34,061 nt of DNA from JBEBVQ01 sp964636205 (GTDB lineage: Bacteria; Bacteroidota; Bacteroidia; Chitinophagales; Chitinophagaceae), in assembly GCA_964636205.1 (NCBI GenBank), contig CAZWPF010000020.1, forward strand, positions 1 to 34,061. Reading direction: 5' to 3'. The notes beneath the pieces are model-generated. The model saw nothing but the letters and a program-made list of their open reading frames with translations. It had not been told where the DNA came from and made no database searches. Every line of letters begins with the position of its first letter. Positions within the stretch are counted from its first letter, which is position 1. This document shows, one piece after another, positions 6,253-13,644 of the stretch. A program made the position numbers and the translations under genes.

Positions 6253-8058
6253 TTATTTTACCTGCTGCATTTCCACGAGTTTACGATAATGCCCGGATTG
6301 TTGCATCAATTCTTCATGCCTTCCTCTCTGTACAATTCGCCCTTTGTCCAGTACGATGATTTCATCGGCGTGTTGGACGGTGGAGAGGCGGTGGGCGATA
6401 ACCAAGCAAGTGCGATGTTGCATCAGTTGGTTGATAGCATCTTGCACTATACGCTCGCTTTCTGTATCGAGAGAAGAGGTCGCTTCGTCTAAGATCAAAA
6501 TAGGAGGGTTTTTCAATACTGCGCGGGCGATAGTAATTCTTTGCCTTTCTCCTCCACTCAATCGGGTTCCACGATCTCCCACAATAGTATCGTAGCCCTC
6601 CGGTTTTTGAAGAATGAAATTATGAGCATGAGCTACTTTGGCAGCGTCGATTATTTGTGTCTCACTGGCTCCCCCGGTTCCCAACGCAATGTTGTTGTAG
6701 ATGGTATCATTAAATAGAATGGGATCTTGGCTCACGATCCCCATTAAACGCCTTAACGCGTCTATTTTCAAATCTTTTAAATTAATACCATCGATTAGGA
6801 TGGCGCCTTCGCTTACATCGTGAAATCTGGGTACTAAGTCGGCCAATGTAGATTTTCCTGCACCTGAAGCTCCTACCAGAGCCACTGTTTTTCCTTTGCC
6901 GATTTTAAGGTTAATATCATCCAGAATTTTCTTTTCCCCGTAGTAGAAAGAAACATTCTTAAATTCTATTTCTTTATCGAAACGGCGGATGTCTTGTGCA
7001 TTTGGTGCTTCGACAATTGTATTAGGCGCATCCAGCAATTTGGATATTCGATCCAATGCAGCAGATCCTTTTTGGATATTGAAGAATGAGGTGGATAGAT
7101 TCTTGAATGGGTTGATAATCTGCGTAAACAGCGCGATATACAGTATGAATTGTTCCGGCTGTAAAGTTGCCTGATTATTGAAGATAAGATTTCCTCCATA
7201 CCATAGAATTACACTCACTGCGAAAACACCCATGGTTTCGGATACCGGTGAACTGAGTTCTCGTCTTGAGGCCAATCGGTTGCGAGTGCGGAAAAGAAGA
7301 TTATTGATTTCGGTAAATCTCAGATGTTGATGTTTCTCAGCGTTGAAGGCTTTTATCACCCGCATGCCGGTAAGTGTTTCTTCAATTACACCCAACATCA
7401 GTCCAAGCTGTTCTTGTACGATGTTCGATGACTTCTTGAGTGATTTCCCTATTCTTCCTATGATCAGTCCGGCTATCGGCAAAAATACCACCAGGAATAG
7501 TGTGAGCTGCGGACTGATAATAATCATGGAAGTGAACGTGAAGATGATCGTCAGTGGCTCCCGGATGAATACTTCCAGGGTTGCCATGATCGATAGTTCT
7601 ACCTCATTGATATCATTGGTCATTCTGGAGATCAGATCACCCTTCCGTTCTTCTGTAAAGAAGCCTATAGGCAACGAAAGGGTCTTGCGAAAGAGATCGT
7701 CTCGCAGACGCCGTAATACTGCATTTCTAATCGGGTTGAGCAGATAAACGGAGGTATATAGAAAAAGATTTTTTAACAGCGTAAAGACAACGACTGTGAC
7801 GCAGACATAGGTGAGCACAGTAATCTTGCTTTCGCGTTCCATTAGATCCTGCACGAAGGCAGAAACATAGGATAATAGGTTGCCATCGGTCACCACAACC
7901 GGTTGTGCAGAGTCACGAAAAAGTACCTGCAGCATTGGCGCCAGCATCCCAAGGGAGAAAATGCCGAATAAAATGGCCAGCATACTGGTAACAAAGTAGA
8001 TCGCTATCTTGCCCTTGTAGTGTCCAAGATACCGCAGTAGCTTCATTAATTTTCTCAT
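6253..8058 (-). CDS. ABC exporter, fused membrane and ATPase domains (MsbA-like)
   Basis: This 601-residue half-transporter probably works as a homodimer, flipping or exporting a lipid or hydrophobic compound across the inner membrane. Residues 1-320 hold about six membrane helices, starting with HYKGKIAIYFVTSMLAILFG, and a cytoplasmic loop with the EERKGDLISRMTND motif. The nucleotide-binding domain (about 350-595) has Walker A GASGAGKST (Lys402), signature LSGGERQR, Walker B ILILDEATSSLD and the switch IAHRLSTV. The ATG lies 3 bases after the cysS stop, so the two genes are co-transcribed. Sequence alone does not separate MsbA (lipid A flippase) from other lipid or drug exporters of this class, so I give no symbol. 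Confidence 0.9.
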   Translation of the reverse strand: MRKLMKLLRYLGHYKGKIAIYFVTSMLAILFGIFSLGMLAPMLQVLFRDSAQPVVVTDGNLLSYVSAFVQDLMERESKITVLTYVCVTVVVFTLLKNLFLYTSVYLLNPIRNAVLRRLRDDLFRKTLSLPIGFFTEERKGDLISRMTNDINEVELSIMATLEVFIREPLTIIFTFTSMIIISPQLTLFLVVFLPIAGLIIGRIGKSLKKSSNIVQEQLGLMLGVIEETLTGMRVIKAFNAEKHQHLRFTEINNLLFRTRNRLASRRELSSPVSETMGVFAVSVILWYGGNLIFNNQATLQPEQFILYIALFTQIINPFKNLSTSFFNIQKGSAALDRISKLLDAPNTIVEAPNAQDIRRFDKEIEFKNVSFYYGEKKILDDINLKIGKGKTVALVGASGAGKSTLADLVPRFHDVSEGAILIDGINLKDLKIDALRRLMGIVSQDPILFNDTIYNNIALGTGGASETQIIDAAKVAHAHNFILQKPEGYDTIVGDRGTRLSGGERQRITIARAVLKNPPILILDEATSSLDTESERIVQDAINQLMQHRTCLVIAHRLSTVQHADEIIVLDKGRIVQRGRHEELMQQSGHYRKLVEMQQVK

Positions 8059-8061
8059 CCG

Positions 8062-9561
8062 TTAGTTTTCTATCGTGTAGGAGATACTCCCATCTTTTTC
8101 ATCCTTGAGCAAGATGCCCATTGCGGCCAACTTATCGCGGATTTGATCTGAGGTAGCGTAGTCTTTTCTTGCTCGGGCTTCTTTTCTGATCTCAATCAAC
8201 AGAGACATTACCTGGTCTAGTTTATTATTGTCATCCTTAACGAGCGATTGTAGCGCTAATACTTCTTCGATATACAGGCGGAAGGTGTCCTTTAATAAAT
8301 TAAAGCTAGCAGTAGAAAGTGCTGATTTAGCAATCTGACCACCTTTGATTCCATTTATAACCGGTACTAGTTCGAACAGATTAGCAATTACTCTTGCAGT
8401 GTTGAAATCATCGTTCATAAATGTCTCACACTCGTTGCACCATTGCTGTACTTTCTGATCGAGGTTAGCATCAGATCCATTGGCTTGCCCTTCGGGGACT
8501 CTCAGATGTTGCAAAACCTCGTAAGCATCCCATAGTCGGCGAAGCGCCCGTTCGGATGCCTGAAGTGCCTCGTTTGAAAAGTCGAGTGTGGAACGGTAAT
8601 GTGTCTGTAGAATATAGAAACGCACGACCATTGGATGGTATGCCTGCTCTAATAAGGGGTGATCACCACTGAATAATTCTGTCAGCTTAATCACGTTATT
8701 ATAGCTCTTACCCATCTTACGACCGTTGATGGTAATCATATTGTTGTGCATCCAGTAGCGTACCGGTGGATGGCCATGGGCAATAGTGCTTTGGGCGATT
8801 TCACTTTCATGGTGGGGAAATTGTAAATCCATTCCACCTCCGTGAATGTCGAACTGACTACCCAGGTATTTGCTGCTCATCGCTGAGCATTCTATATGCC
8901 AACCGGGAAATCCTTCGCCCCAAGGACTTTTCCAGCGCATGATATGTTGCGGTGGAGCGCTCTTCCAAAGGGCAAAATCTACTTTATTTCTCTTTTCGTC
9001 CTGGCCTTCTAAATCTCTGGTTGTTTCCAAAAGATCATCCAGGACCCTGCCGGAAAGTTTTCCATAAGGATAGTCGGCCGCATATTTTTTTACATCAAAA
9101 TAAACAGAACCATTCACTTCATAGGCATAACCCTTTTCTATGATGCTTTCGATCATGCTAATCTGTTCGATGATATGCCCGGTTGCAGTGGGTTCAATAT
9201 CCGGATCCAGGCAATTGAATTGCTGCATGCCCCATCTGAACAAATTAGTGTATTTGTTAACCAGCTCCATTGGTTCCAACTGCTCCAGCCGAGCTTTTTC
9301 CGATACCTTATCTTGTGCTTCCCGTCCTTCTTCTTCAAAATGGCCGGCATCGGTGATGTTTCTTACATACCGTACTTTATAACCGAGGTGTTGCAACCAG
9401 CGGTATACCACGTCAAAAGTAATATATGGCCGGGCATGCCCGAGGTGAGATTCGCCCGATACTGTTGGCCCACAGACATATAAACCTGCATGACCCGGAG
9501 TTAAAGGCTCAAATTTCTCTTTCTGTCTTGTATAGGAGTTATATAAATGTAAGTCTGGCAT
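8062..9561 (-). CDS. cysS: Cysteinyl-tRNA synthetase
   Basis: CysS charges tRNA-Cys with cysteine in the cytoplasm. Its 499 residues are normal for Bacteroidota. The class I HIGH motif is HLGH (39-42), after the zinc ligand Cys30 in CGPTVSG. Other zinc-site elements are GWHIECSAMS and FPHHESEIAQS. The KMSKS loop is KMGKS (282-286), a conservative variant. The DALR/anticodon-binding helical region follows (FMNDDFNTARVIANL), and the protein ends with the small C-terminal domain (ARKDYATSDQIRDKLAAMGI). It is the first gene of a cysS-ABC exporter pair. Confidence 0.97.
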   Translation of the reverse strand: MPDLHLYNSYTRQKEKFEPLTPGHAGLYVCGPTVSGESHLGHARPYITFDVVYRWLQHLGYKVRYVRNITDAGHFEEEGREAQDKVSEKARLEQLEPMELVNKYTNLFRWGMQQFNCLDPDIEPTATGHIIEQISMIESIIEKGYAYEVNGSVYFDVKKYAADYPYGKLSGRVLDDLLETTRDLEGQDEKRNKVDFALWKSAPPQHIMRWKSPWGEGFPGWHIECSAMSSKYLGSQFDIHGGGMDLQFPHHESEIAQSTIAHGHPPVRYWMHNNMITINGRKMGKSYNNVIKLTELFSGDHPLLEQAYHPMVVRFYILQTHYRSTLDFSNEALQASERALRRLWDAYEVLQHLRVPEGQANGSDANLDQKVQQWCNECETFMNDDFNTARVIANLFELVPVINGIKGGQIAKSALSTASFNLLKDTFRLYIEEVLALQSLVKDDNNKLDQVMSLLIEIRKEARARKDYATSDQIRDKLAAMGILLKDEKDGSISYTIEN

Positions 9562-9576
9562 GGGGTAAAATTAGCG

Positions 9577-9609
9577 CAAAATTAGCGGATATCCCTTTCA
9601 AATGCTCAA
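9577..9609 (-). promoter_or_regulatory. Probable cysS promoter
   Basis: The minus strand has TTG (9609-9607), 22 bases, then TAATTTTG (9584-9577). The leader would be only about 12 bases. A 10-bp direct repeat AAAATTAGCG (9567-9576 and 9578-9587) overlaps the box and duplicates most of it. Confidence 0.4.
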
Positions 9610-9698
9610 CCCCTCGACAACTGAATAGTTAATCTTTTACATTTGTCGGCAACGGATTTAGAGTTGGTGTATTCCTTTGGTTAGGATGTGTTTCCGGC

Positions 9699-10397
9699 TT
9701 ATTTGTGGCAGCAGCCGGAGATGGTTTTGGTTTGGGTATCGATAGCCGGACTTAAATAGGGGATGCCCAGGTTCATCCCTCTAATCATAAATAGGGCGCC
9801 CATGCAGAACATCACAACAGGGAGGTATTTTCTAAAATTCTGAATACGGGTGGGGATCAGTTTTTGCTTCATGATTGTTATCAAAAACAGGATAGGCATA
9901 GTTCCTATTCCAAATAGGTACATCATTCCGGCGGCTTCGGCAGCAGAGCCCGCGGTGGTAGCCATGGCCAAGGCCATATATACCAACCCACAAGGAAGTA
10001 GCCCGTTTAATACCCCGGCTGTTAGCATAAATATAGGGTGGGGATTGGTCAGAAATTTTCTTAGCTGTCGGCTTACCCAGTTTGTCCAAGGGGGGGAGAA
10101 ACCTCTATTCGGTAGGAAGGATAAGAGACCCAGGATTAACAAAAGTAAGCCGGCAGCTATTGAAATATATTGTTGAATCTGAGGTGTGAAGGCGGAGCGA
10201 AAGCTAAAAAGGATGACACCCATTGAAGCATATACACTCACCCTTCCCAAATGATAAAGAAGGATCATTCCCCATTTTCTGATTCCATGCAGCGACTGAA
10301 ATGGCATGACCCACATGATCGGACCGCACATGCCTGCACAATGGAGACTGCCGGCTAGTCCCATAGAAAGCGCCATTATCCAAGTCAGTGTTTGCAT
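9699..10397 (-). CDS. SafE/UreH-like (DsbD-type) six-helix membrane protein
   Basis: The 232-residue inner-membrane protein has about six helices and the N-terminal motif GSLHCAGMCGPI near residue 17, typical of the sulfite exporter TauE/SafE and UreH-like transmembrane families. A second NGLLPCGLVYMAL block resembles the first, as in DsbD/CcdA-type inverted repeats. Members of this family next to cbb3 oxidase genes are thought to move metal (copper) or reducing power for cytochrome assembly. It is the last gene of the cco operon, 12 bases behind ccoH. Family assignment is firm; the substrate is inference. The last residues (SGCCHK) are Cys/His-rich and might bind metal. Confidence 0.8.
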   Translation of the reverse strand: MQTLTWIMALSMGLAGSLHCAGMCGPIMWVMPFQSLHGIRKWGMILLYHLGRVSVYASMGVILFSFRSAFTPQIQQYISIAAGLLLLILGLLSFLPNRGFSPPWTNWVSRQLRKFLTNPHPIFMLTAGVLNGLLPCGLVYMALAMATTAGSAAEAAGMMYLFGIGTMPILFLITIMKQKLIPTRIQNFRKYLPVVMFCMGALFMIRGMNLGIPYLSPAIDTQTKTISGCCHK

Positions 10398-10409
10398 AGA
10401 ATCTTTGAT

Positions 10410-10853
10410 TTAGTTGTGCATGTTCAGTTCATTCTCCTGGTAGTAGTTTACCCCGTCTGCCTCCCAGCTTATTTTAACCAGGTATCGGGTTTTTGCCACT
10501 AGGTCGGCGGGTATTTCATAGTTGATATTCCTGCCTTCGATAGGGAATTCTCTATCCCACTCTTCATTCATCGGGGCGTAAAACTTGATGGTGCCATTGA
10601 GATTCTTGCCCTGAAATTCCGGAGGAAAATCAAAACCAATAACGTGCTCTGTTGCCATTATATCAATTGGCCTGGACAATTGTGCTTGATTCCTGCCCGC
10701 GTCAATTACATTTTGATAATCGAGTTCTTTCTGATAGTAATCTGTCGCTACCAAATCGAAATCCTCCTGCGTGCTTTTATACACCAAAATGCCGATCATC
10801 AAGACAAAACCTCCGTATAACATGGCGATTTTAGCGCCCCATCCTATATTCAT
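10410..10853 (-). CDS. ccoH: FixH/CcoH, cbb3 oxidase assembly protein
   Basis: This is a 147-residue protein with one N-terminal membrane helix (about 5-25, GAKIAMLYGGFVLMIGILVY) and a periplasmic domain of beta strands. The YYQKELDYQNVIDAGRNQAQ segment is characteristic of FixH. Family members help build or stabilise the cbb3 complex together with the CcoI copper pump. It lies 11 bases downstream of ccoG and 12 upstream of the SafE-like gene, so it is in the operon. Confidence 0.88.
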   Translation of the reverse strand: MNIGWGAKIAMLYGGFVLMIGILVYKSTQEDFDLVATDYYQKELDYQNVIDAGRNQAQLSRPIDIMATEHVIGFDFPPEFQGKNLNGTIKFYAPMNEEWDREFPIEGRNINYEIPADLVAKTRYLVKISWEADGVNYYQENELNMHN

Positions 10854-10864
10854 AGTTGCATTAA

Positions 10865-12247
10865 TTAAAACGGTCCAAGAAATGTTGTTTTAATAGTTTT
10901 TATCTTTTTATCGCCTTCCCAAACTCCAATTTTAAGTGGTGTTTTGCGATCCCGGATTTCGTTTTTATCGATATAGATAAACAATGATCCGGATAAGAAT
11001 CCCTCTTCCTGTACAGAAAGCGCGGTGTTGCCCACTATCTTAATTGAGCCTTTGAAATTTTCCGGTACCAGCTTGATCTCCTTTCGATTATAGGTCTTGT
11101 TCAACAACTTAAAATTGTAAAGATTACTCAGCTGATTATTTTCCTGTTCTTGGTACAACTGACCAGGTGTACGTAATAATGAGATGTCGATATCGGTACG
11201 ACTTACCAGTAGCCAGGTTTCGACACCAAGCAACAGGAGCATTACGATAGAATAGACTTTAATTCTGGGAGTCAGGGTGAGTTTTTTGCCGGAGGTGATG
11301 TTGTCCTCAGAAGCATAACGTATCAGTCCTTTCGGCAGGTTCACGGCATCCATAATCCGGTCGCAAGCATCGATACAGGCTGTGCAGTTAACACATTCCA
11401 ACTGTGTTCCGTTTCTGATATCAATCCCGGTGGGACAAACCTTAACGCATTGTGCGCAATCGATACAGTCGCCGGCGTCTCTGGTTTCTTTTTTGTTGAA
11501 TTTTTTTCTGGGTTCGCCCCTTTTGTGATCGTAGGCAACAACTATAGAGTTTTTATCGAGCAACACCCCCTGAAGTCGGCCATAAGGGCAAACAACAGTG
11601 CAAACTTGTTCGCGAAACCAAGCAAATACAAAGAAGAATACAGTGGTGAAAACGACGATCGCGGTGAAGCCTACCGGATGCTCTGATACAGGTTCTACGA
11701 CAATTTGTTTCAGTTCGTCAATGCCAATGATATACGCCAAGAAGGTGTTGGCGATTACGAAACTAATTATCCAGAAGATGGCCCATTTGCTGAATTTTTT
11801 GACAATCTTATTCAGATTCCAGGGGGCATTTTTTAGTATTTTTTGATGAGCTGCATCCCCTTCAATCAGGTATTCGATCCTTCTGAATACCATTTCCATG
11901 AAAATAGTTTGCGGACAAGCCCATCCACAGAAAATTCGTCCAAAGATCATGGTAAACAGAGCGATGAACACTACAAAGATGACCATGCCTAGTCCGAAGA
12001 TAAAGAAGTCCTGTGGCCAGAAAATTTGCCCGAAAAGAATAAATTTTCTTTCCAGAATATTGGCGAGAAACAGCGGATGCCCGTTTAGCTTGATAAAAGG
12101 CAGGGCGAAGAAGATGGCAAGGTAAACCAGGCTCAGCCAAGTACGTGCATTATAGTACTTACCTTTTGGTTTTTGTGGGAAGAGCCAGATTCGTTTCCCT
12201 TTACTGTCAACTGTTGCTACCTTATCTCTAAACGACGCCGTTTCCAT
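10865..12247 (-). CDS. ccoG: CcoG/FixG/RdxA, membrane 4Fe-4S protein for cbb3 maturation
   Basis: The 460-residue inner-membrane protein has about five helices. CGWACPQTIFMEMVFRRIEY near residue 108 and VVCPYGRLQGVLLD near 215 are the two conserved CxxxCP loops. A ferredoxin domain with two clusters follows (CIDCAQCVKVCP and CVNCTACIDACD, about 258-300). The C-terminus is a periplasmic immunoglobulin-like domain. The family reduces copper or supports heme-copper assembly in cbb3 oxidase. Start METASFRDKVATVDSKGKR agrees with family length. A strong hairpin separates it from ccoP upstream. Confidence 0.95.
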   Translation of the reverse strand: METASFRDKVATVDSKGKRIWLFPQKPKGKYYNARTWLSLVYLAIFFALPFIKLNGHPLFLANILERKFILFGQIFWPQDFFIFGLGMVIFVVFIALFTMIFGRIFCGWACPQTIFMEMVFRRIEYLIEGDAAHQKILKNAPWNLNKIVKKFSKWAIFWIISFVIANTFLAYIIGIDELKQIVVEPVSEHPVGFTAIVVFTTVFFFVFAWFREQVCTVVCPYGRLQGVLLDKNSIVVAYDHKRGEPRKKFNKKETRDAGDCIDCAQCVKVCPTGIDIRNGTQLECVNCTACIDACDRIMDAVNLPKGLIRYASEDNITSGKKLTLTPRIKVYSIVMLLLLGVETWLLVSRTDIDISLLRTPGQLYQEQENNQLSNLYNFKLLNKTYNRKEIKLVPENFKGSIKIVGNTALSVQEEGFLSGSLFIYIDKNEIRDRKTPLKIGVWEGDKKIKTIKTTFLGPF

Positions 12248-12273
12248 TCCTGATTTGGTTTTTTTGATCTATA

Positions 12274-12299
12274 GGGGATACAACCGGGTTTGTATCCCC
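12274..12299 (-). other. 10-bp perfect stem-loop between ccoP and ccoG
   Basis: GGGGATACAA (12274-12283) and TTGTATCCCC (12290-12299) are perfect complements around a 6-base loop. On the transcribed strand no U-run follows, so it is not a standard terminator. It may be an mRNA processing or stability element setting different levels for the oxidase subunits and the assembly factors. Confidence 0.65.
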
Positions 12300-12324
12300 A
12301 TTGATTTCTTACAAAAGCCGGTGG

Positions 12325-13443
12325 CTATTCCTGTATTGCGACATCTACCTCGGTTCCCTCTGAATACAATGTGCCCTGTGGCTCTTTTGGATTAGCCGGC
12401 GTTTTGCCTTGAAGGTTGCGAATGTATGTGGTGAGTGCCGCGATTTGTCTTGGGGAATAATCGTCTTTCCAGCTCTTCATCCCTTTGTCTGGATAACCGT
12501 ATTTTATTGACTTGAAGATATCGTTGATACTACCGCCATGCATCCAATATTCGTCAGTCAGATTAGGGCCGATTCCACCTCCACCATCGTTTGCATGACA
12601 TGCTGCGCAGGCCATTTGGTAGATCTTAGCAGCTCCCGCGAGCTCACCCCCATCTTCTACTACGGTCACATTATGTTCGTCAATATTACCTGCATTTGCG
12701 GCCAGGTAAGCAGCTACTCTTTCTTCTCCACGTCGTACTTCGGCTACAAATTCCTCGTGCGAGCTAGGTCCTCCGGCAACATGATAATACCACATGTATA
12801 CTACACTAATTACGATAGTGAGATAGAATCCATACTTCCACCAAGGTGGCAAACTGTTGTCCAATTCCTGAATCCCGTCGTAATCGTGATCTAACAGGAT
12901 GTCTTGTTCTTTTTCTATCGACACCGATTTATTGAATCGATCGAGGAAAGGGATTCTTTTTAAAGCGCTGGCGGAAGCCTTGCGGACTTTCTCGGGTTTG
13001 CCTGTCGTTACCTGAATCATGGTGCGAATCAAGATCAGCAGGGCTAACAGTACCAGCAGTTCCAGTGCAAGTATACCGATCAAGGTATAAAAATCAGTTG
13101 CGACTATCCCGCTGATATAGGTATTAGTGGCAATGGTATCCTCTGCCATTACTGTGCCCGAGCACAGCATCAGCGCTATTAGGATAGCGGGAGCCAACGC
13201 CTTTGACTTTTTCCTTTGACTTCTGATCCGATCCCGATATACTGATGACAGTTGAATCAATACCCTTGCTGCGATACCGATGATGAGCAAGAGGATGATT
13301 ATCAGTGAGACCAATCCTGCAACAACAGGGTTTATATTGTAATTGCTTTCTGCGGTACCATCAGCAGCAAACCCAAAACTGGGGGCGAGGCAGATAGCAA
13401 CCAGTACTAATTTTCTGATGTGTCGATACATAGGGAAAACCAT
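12325..13443 (-). CDS. ccoP: CcoP, cytochrome c subunit of cbb3 oxidase (single heme)
   Basis: The 372-residue membrane-anchored cytochrome c passes electrons to the CcoNO core. One heme site is present, CAACH (Cys279-Cys282-His283), with a probable Met ligand in GYPDKGMKSW. Proteobacterial CcoP usually has two hemes. Before the heme domain come the conserved HDYDGIQELDNSLPPWWKYGF segment and its membrane helix. The N-terminus is unusual: two successive blocks, each a signal-like hydrophobic segment ending in an Ala-rich cleavage-like site (FGFAAD and TVMAED) followed by a long membrane helix. The ATG at 13443 directly abuts the ccoQ stop; ATG at 13431 is an alternative start. Confidence 0.93.
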   Translation of the reverse strand: MVFPMYRHIRKLVLVAICLAPSFGFAADGTAESNYNINPVVAGLVSLIIILLLIIGIAARVLIQLSSVYRDRIRSQRKKSKALAPAILIALMLCSGTVMAEDTIATNTYISGIVATDFYTLIGILALELLVLLALLILIRTMIQVTTGKPEKVRKASASALKRIPFLDRFNKSVSIEKEQDILLDHDYDGIQELDNSLPPWWKYGFYLTIVISVVYMWYYHVAGGPSSHEEFVAEVRRGEERVAAYLAANAGNIDEHNVTVVEDGGELAGAAKIYQMACAACHANDGGGGIGPNLTDEYWMHGGSINDIFKSIKYGYPDKGMKSWKDDYSPRQIAALTTYIRNLQGKTPANPKEPQGTLYSEGTEVDVAIQE

Positions 13444-13626
13444 TTACAGGGGTGTTTGATCGTTATCGTCAGGAAAAGGAATTCGTTTCAGTGAAGTGAT
13501 ATATTCTTTGCTGGCACCGAATGCCCAAATGGATAATCCGGTAAAAAAGATAAAGAATATAAGCAGCGATATCAGCGGAAATATCCCCACACCGGTGATG
13601 CTTTCCAGATAATTGATGAATTTCAT
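13444..13626 (-). CDS. ccoQ: CcoQ/FixQ small subunit
   Basis: This 60-residue protein has one membrane helix (about 13-35, GIFPLISLLIFFIFFTGLSI) followed by a short charged tail (SLKRIPFPDDND). Size, position between ccoNO and ccoP and the KxxPFPDD tail fit CcoQ, which stabilises the oxidase complex. The gene is 18 bases behind ccoNO and its stop touches the ccoP ATG. Confidence 0.85.
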   Translation of the reverse strand: MKFINYLESITGVGIFPLISLLIFFIFFTGLSIWAFGASKEYITSLKRIPFPDDNDQTPL

Positions 13627-13644
13627 TTTGATTCGGTTGATGGA

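Noticed and set aside
8704..8718. KMGKS instead of KMSKS in CysS as an unusual active site
   Set aside because: It is a conservative change that I recall from other Bacteroidota CysS proteins, and all other catalytic and zinc residues are present.
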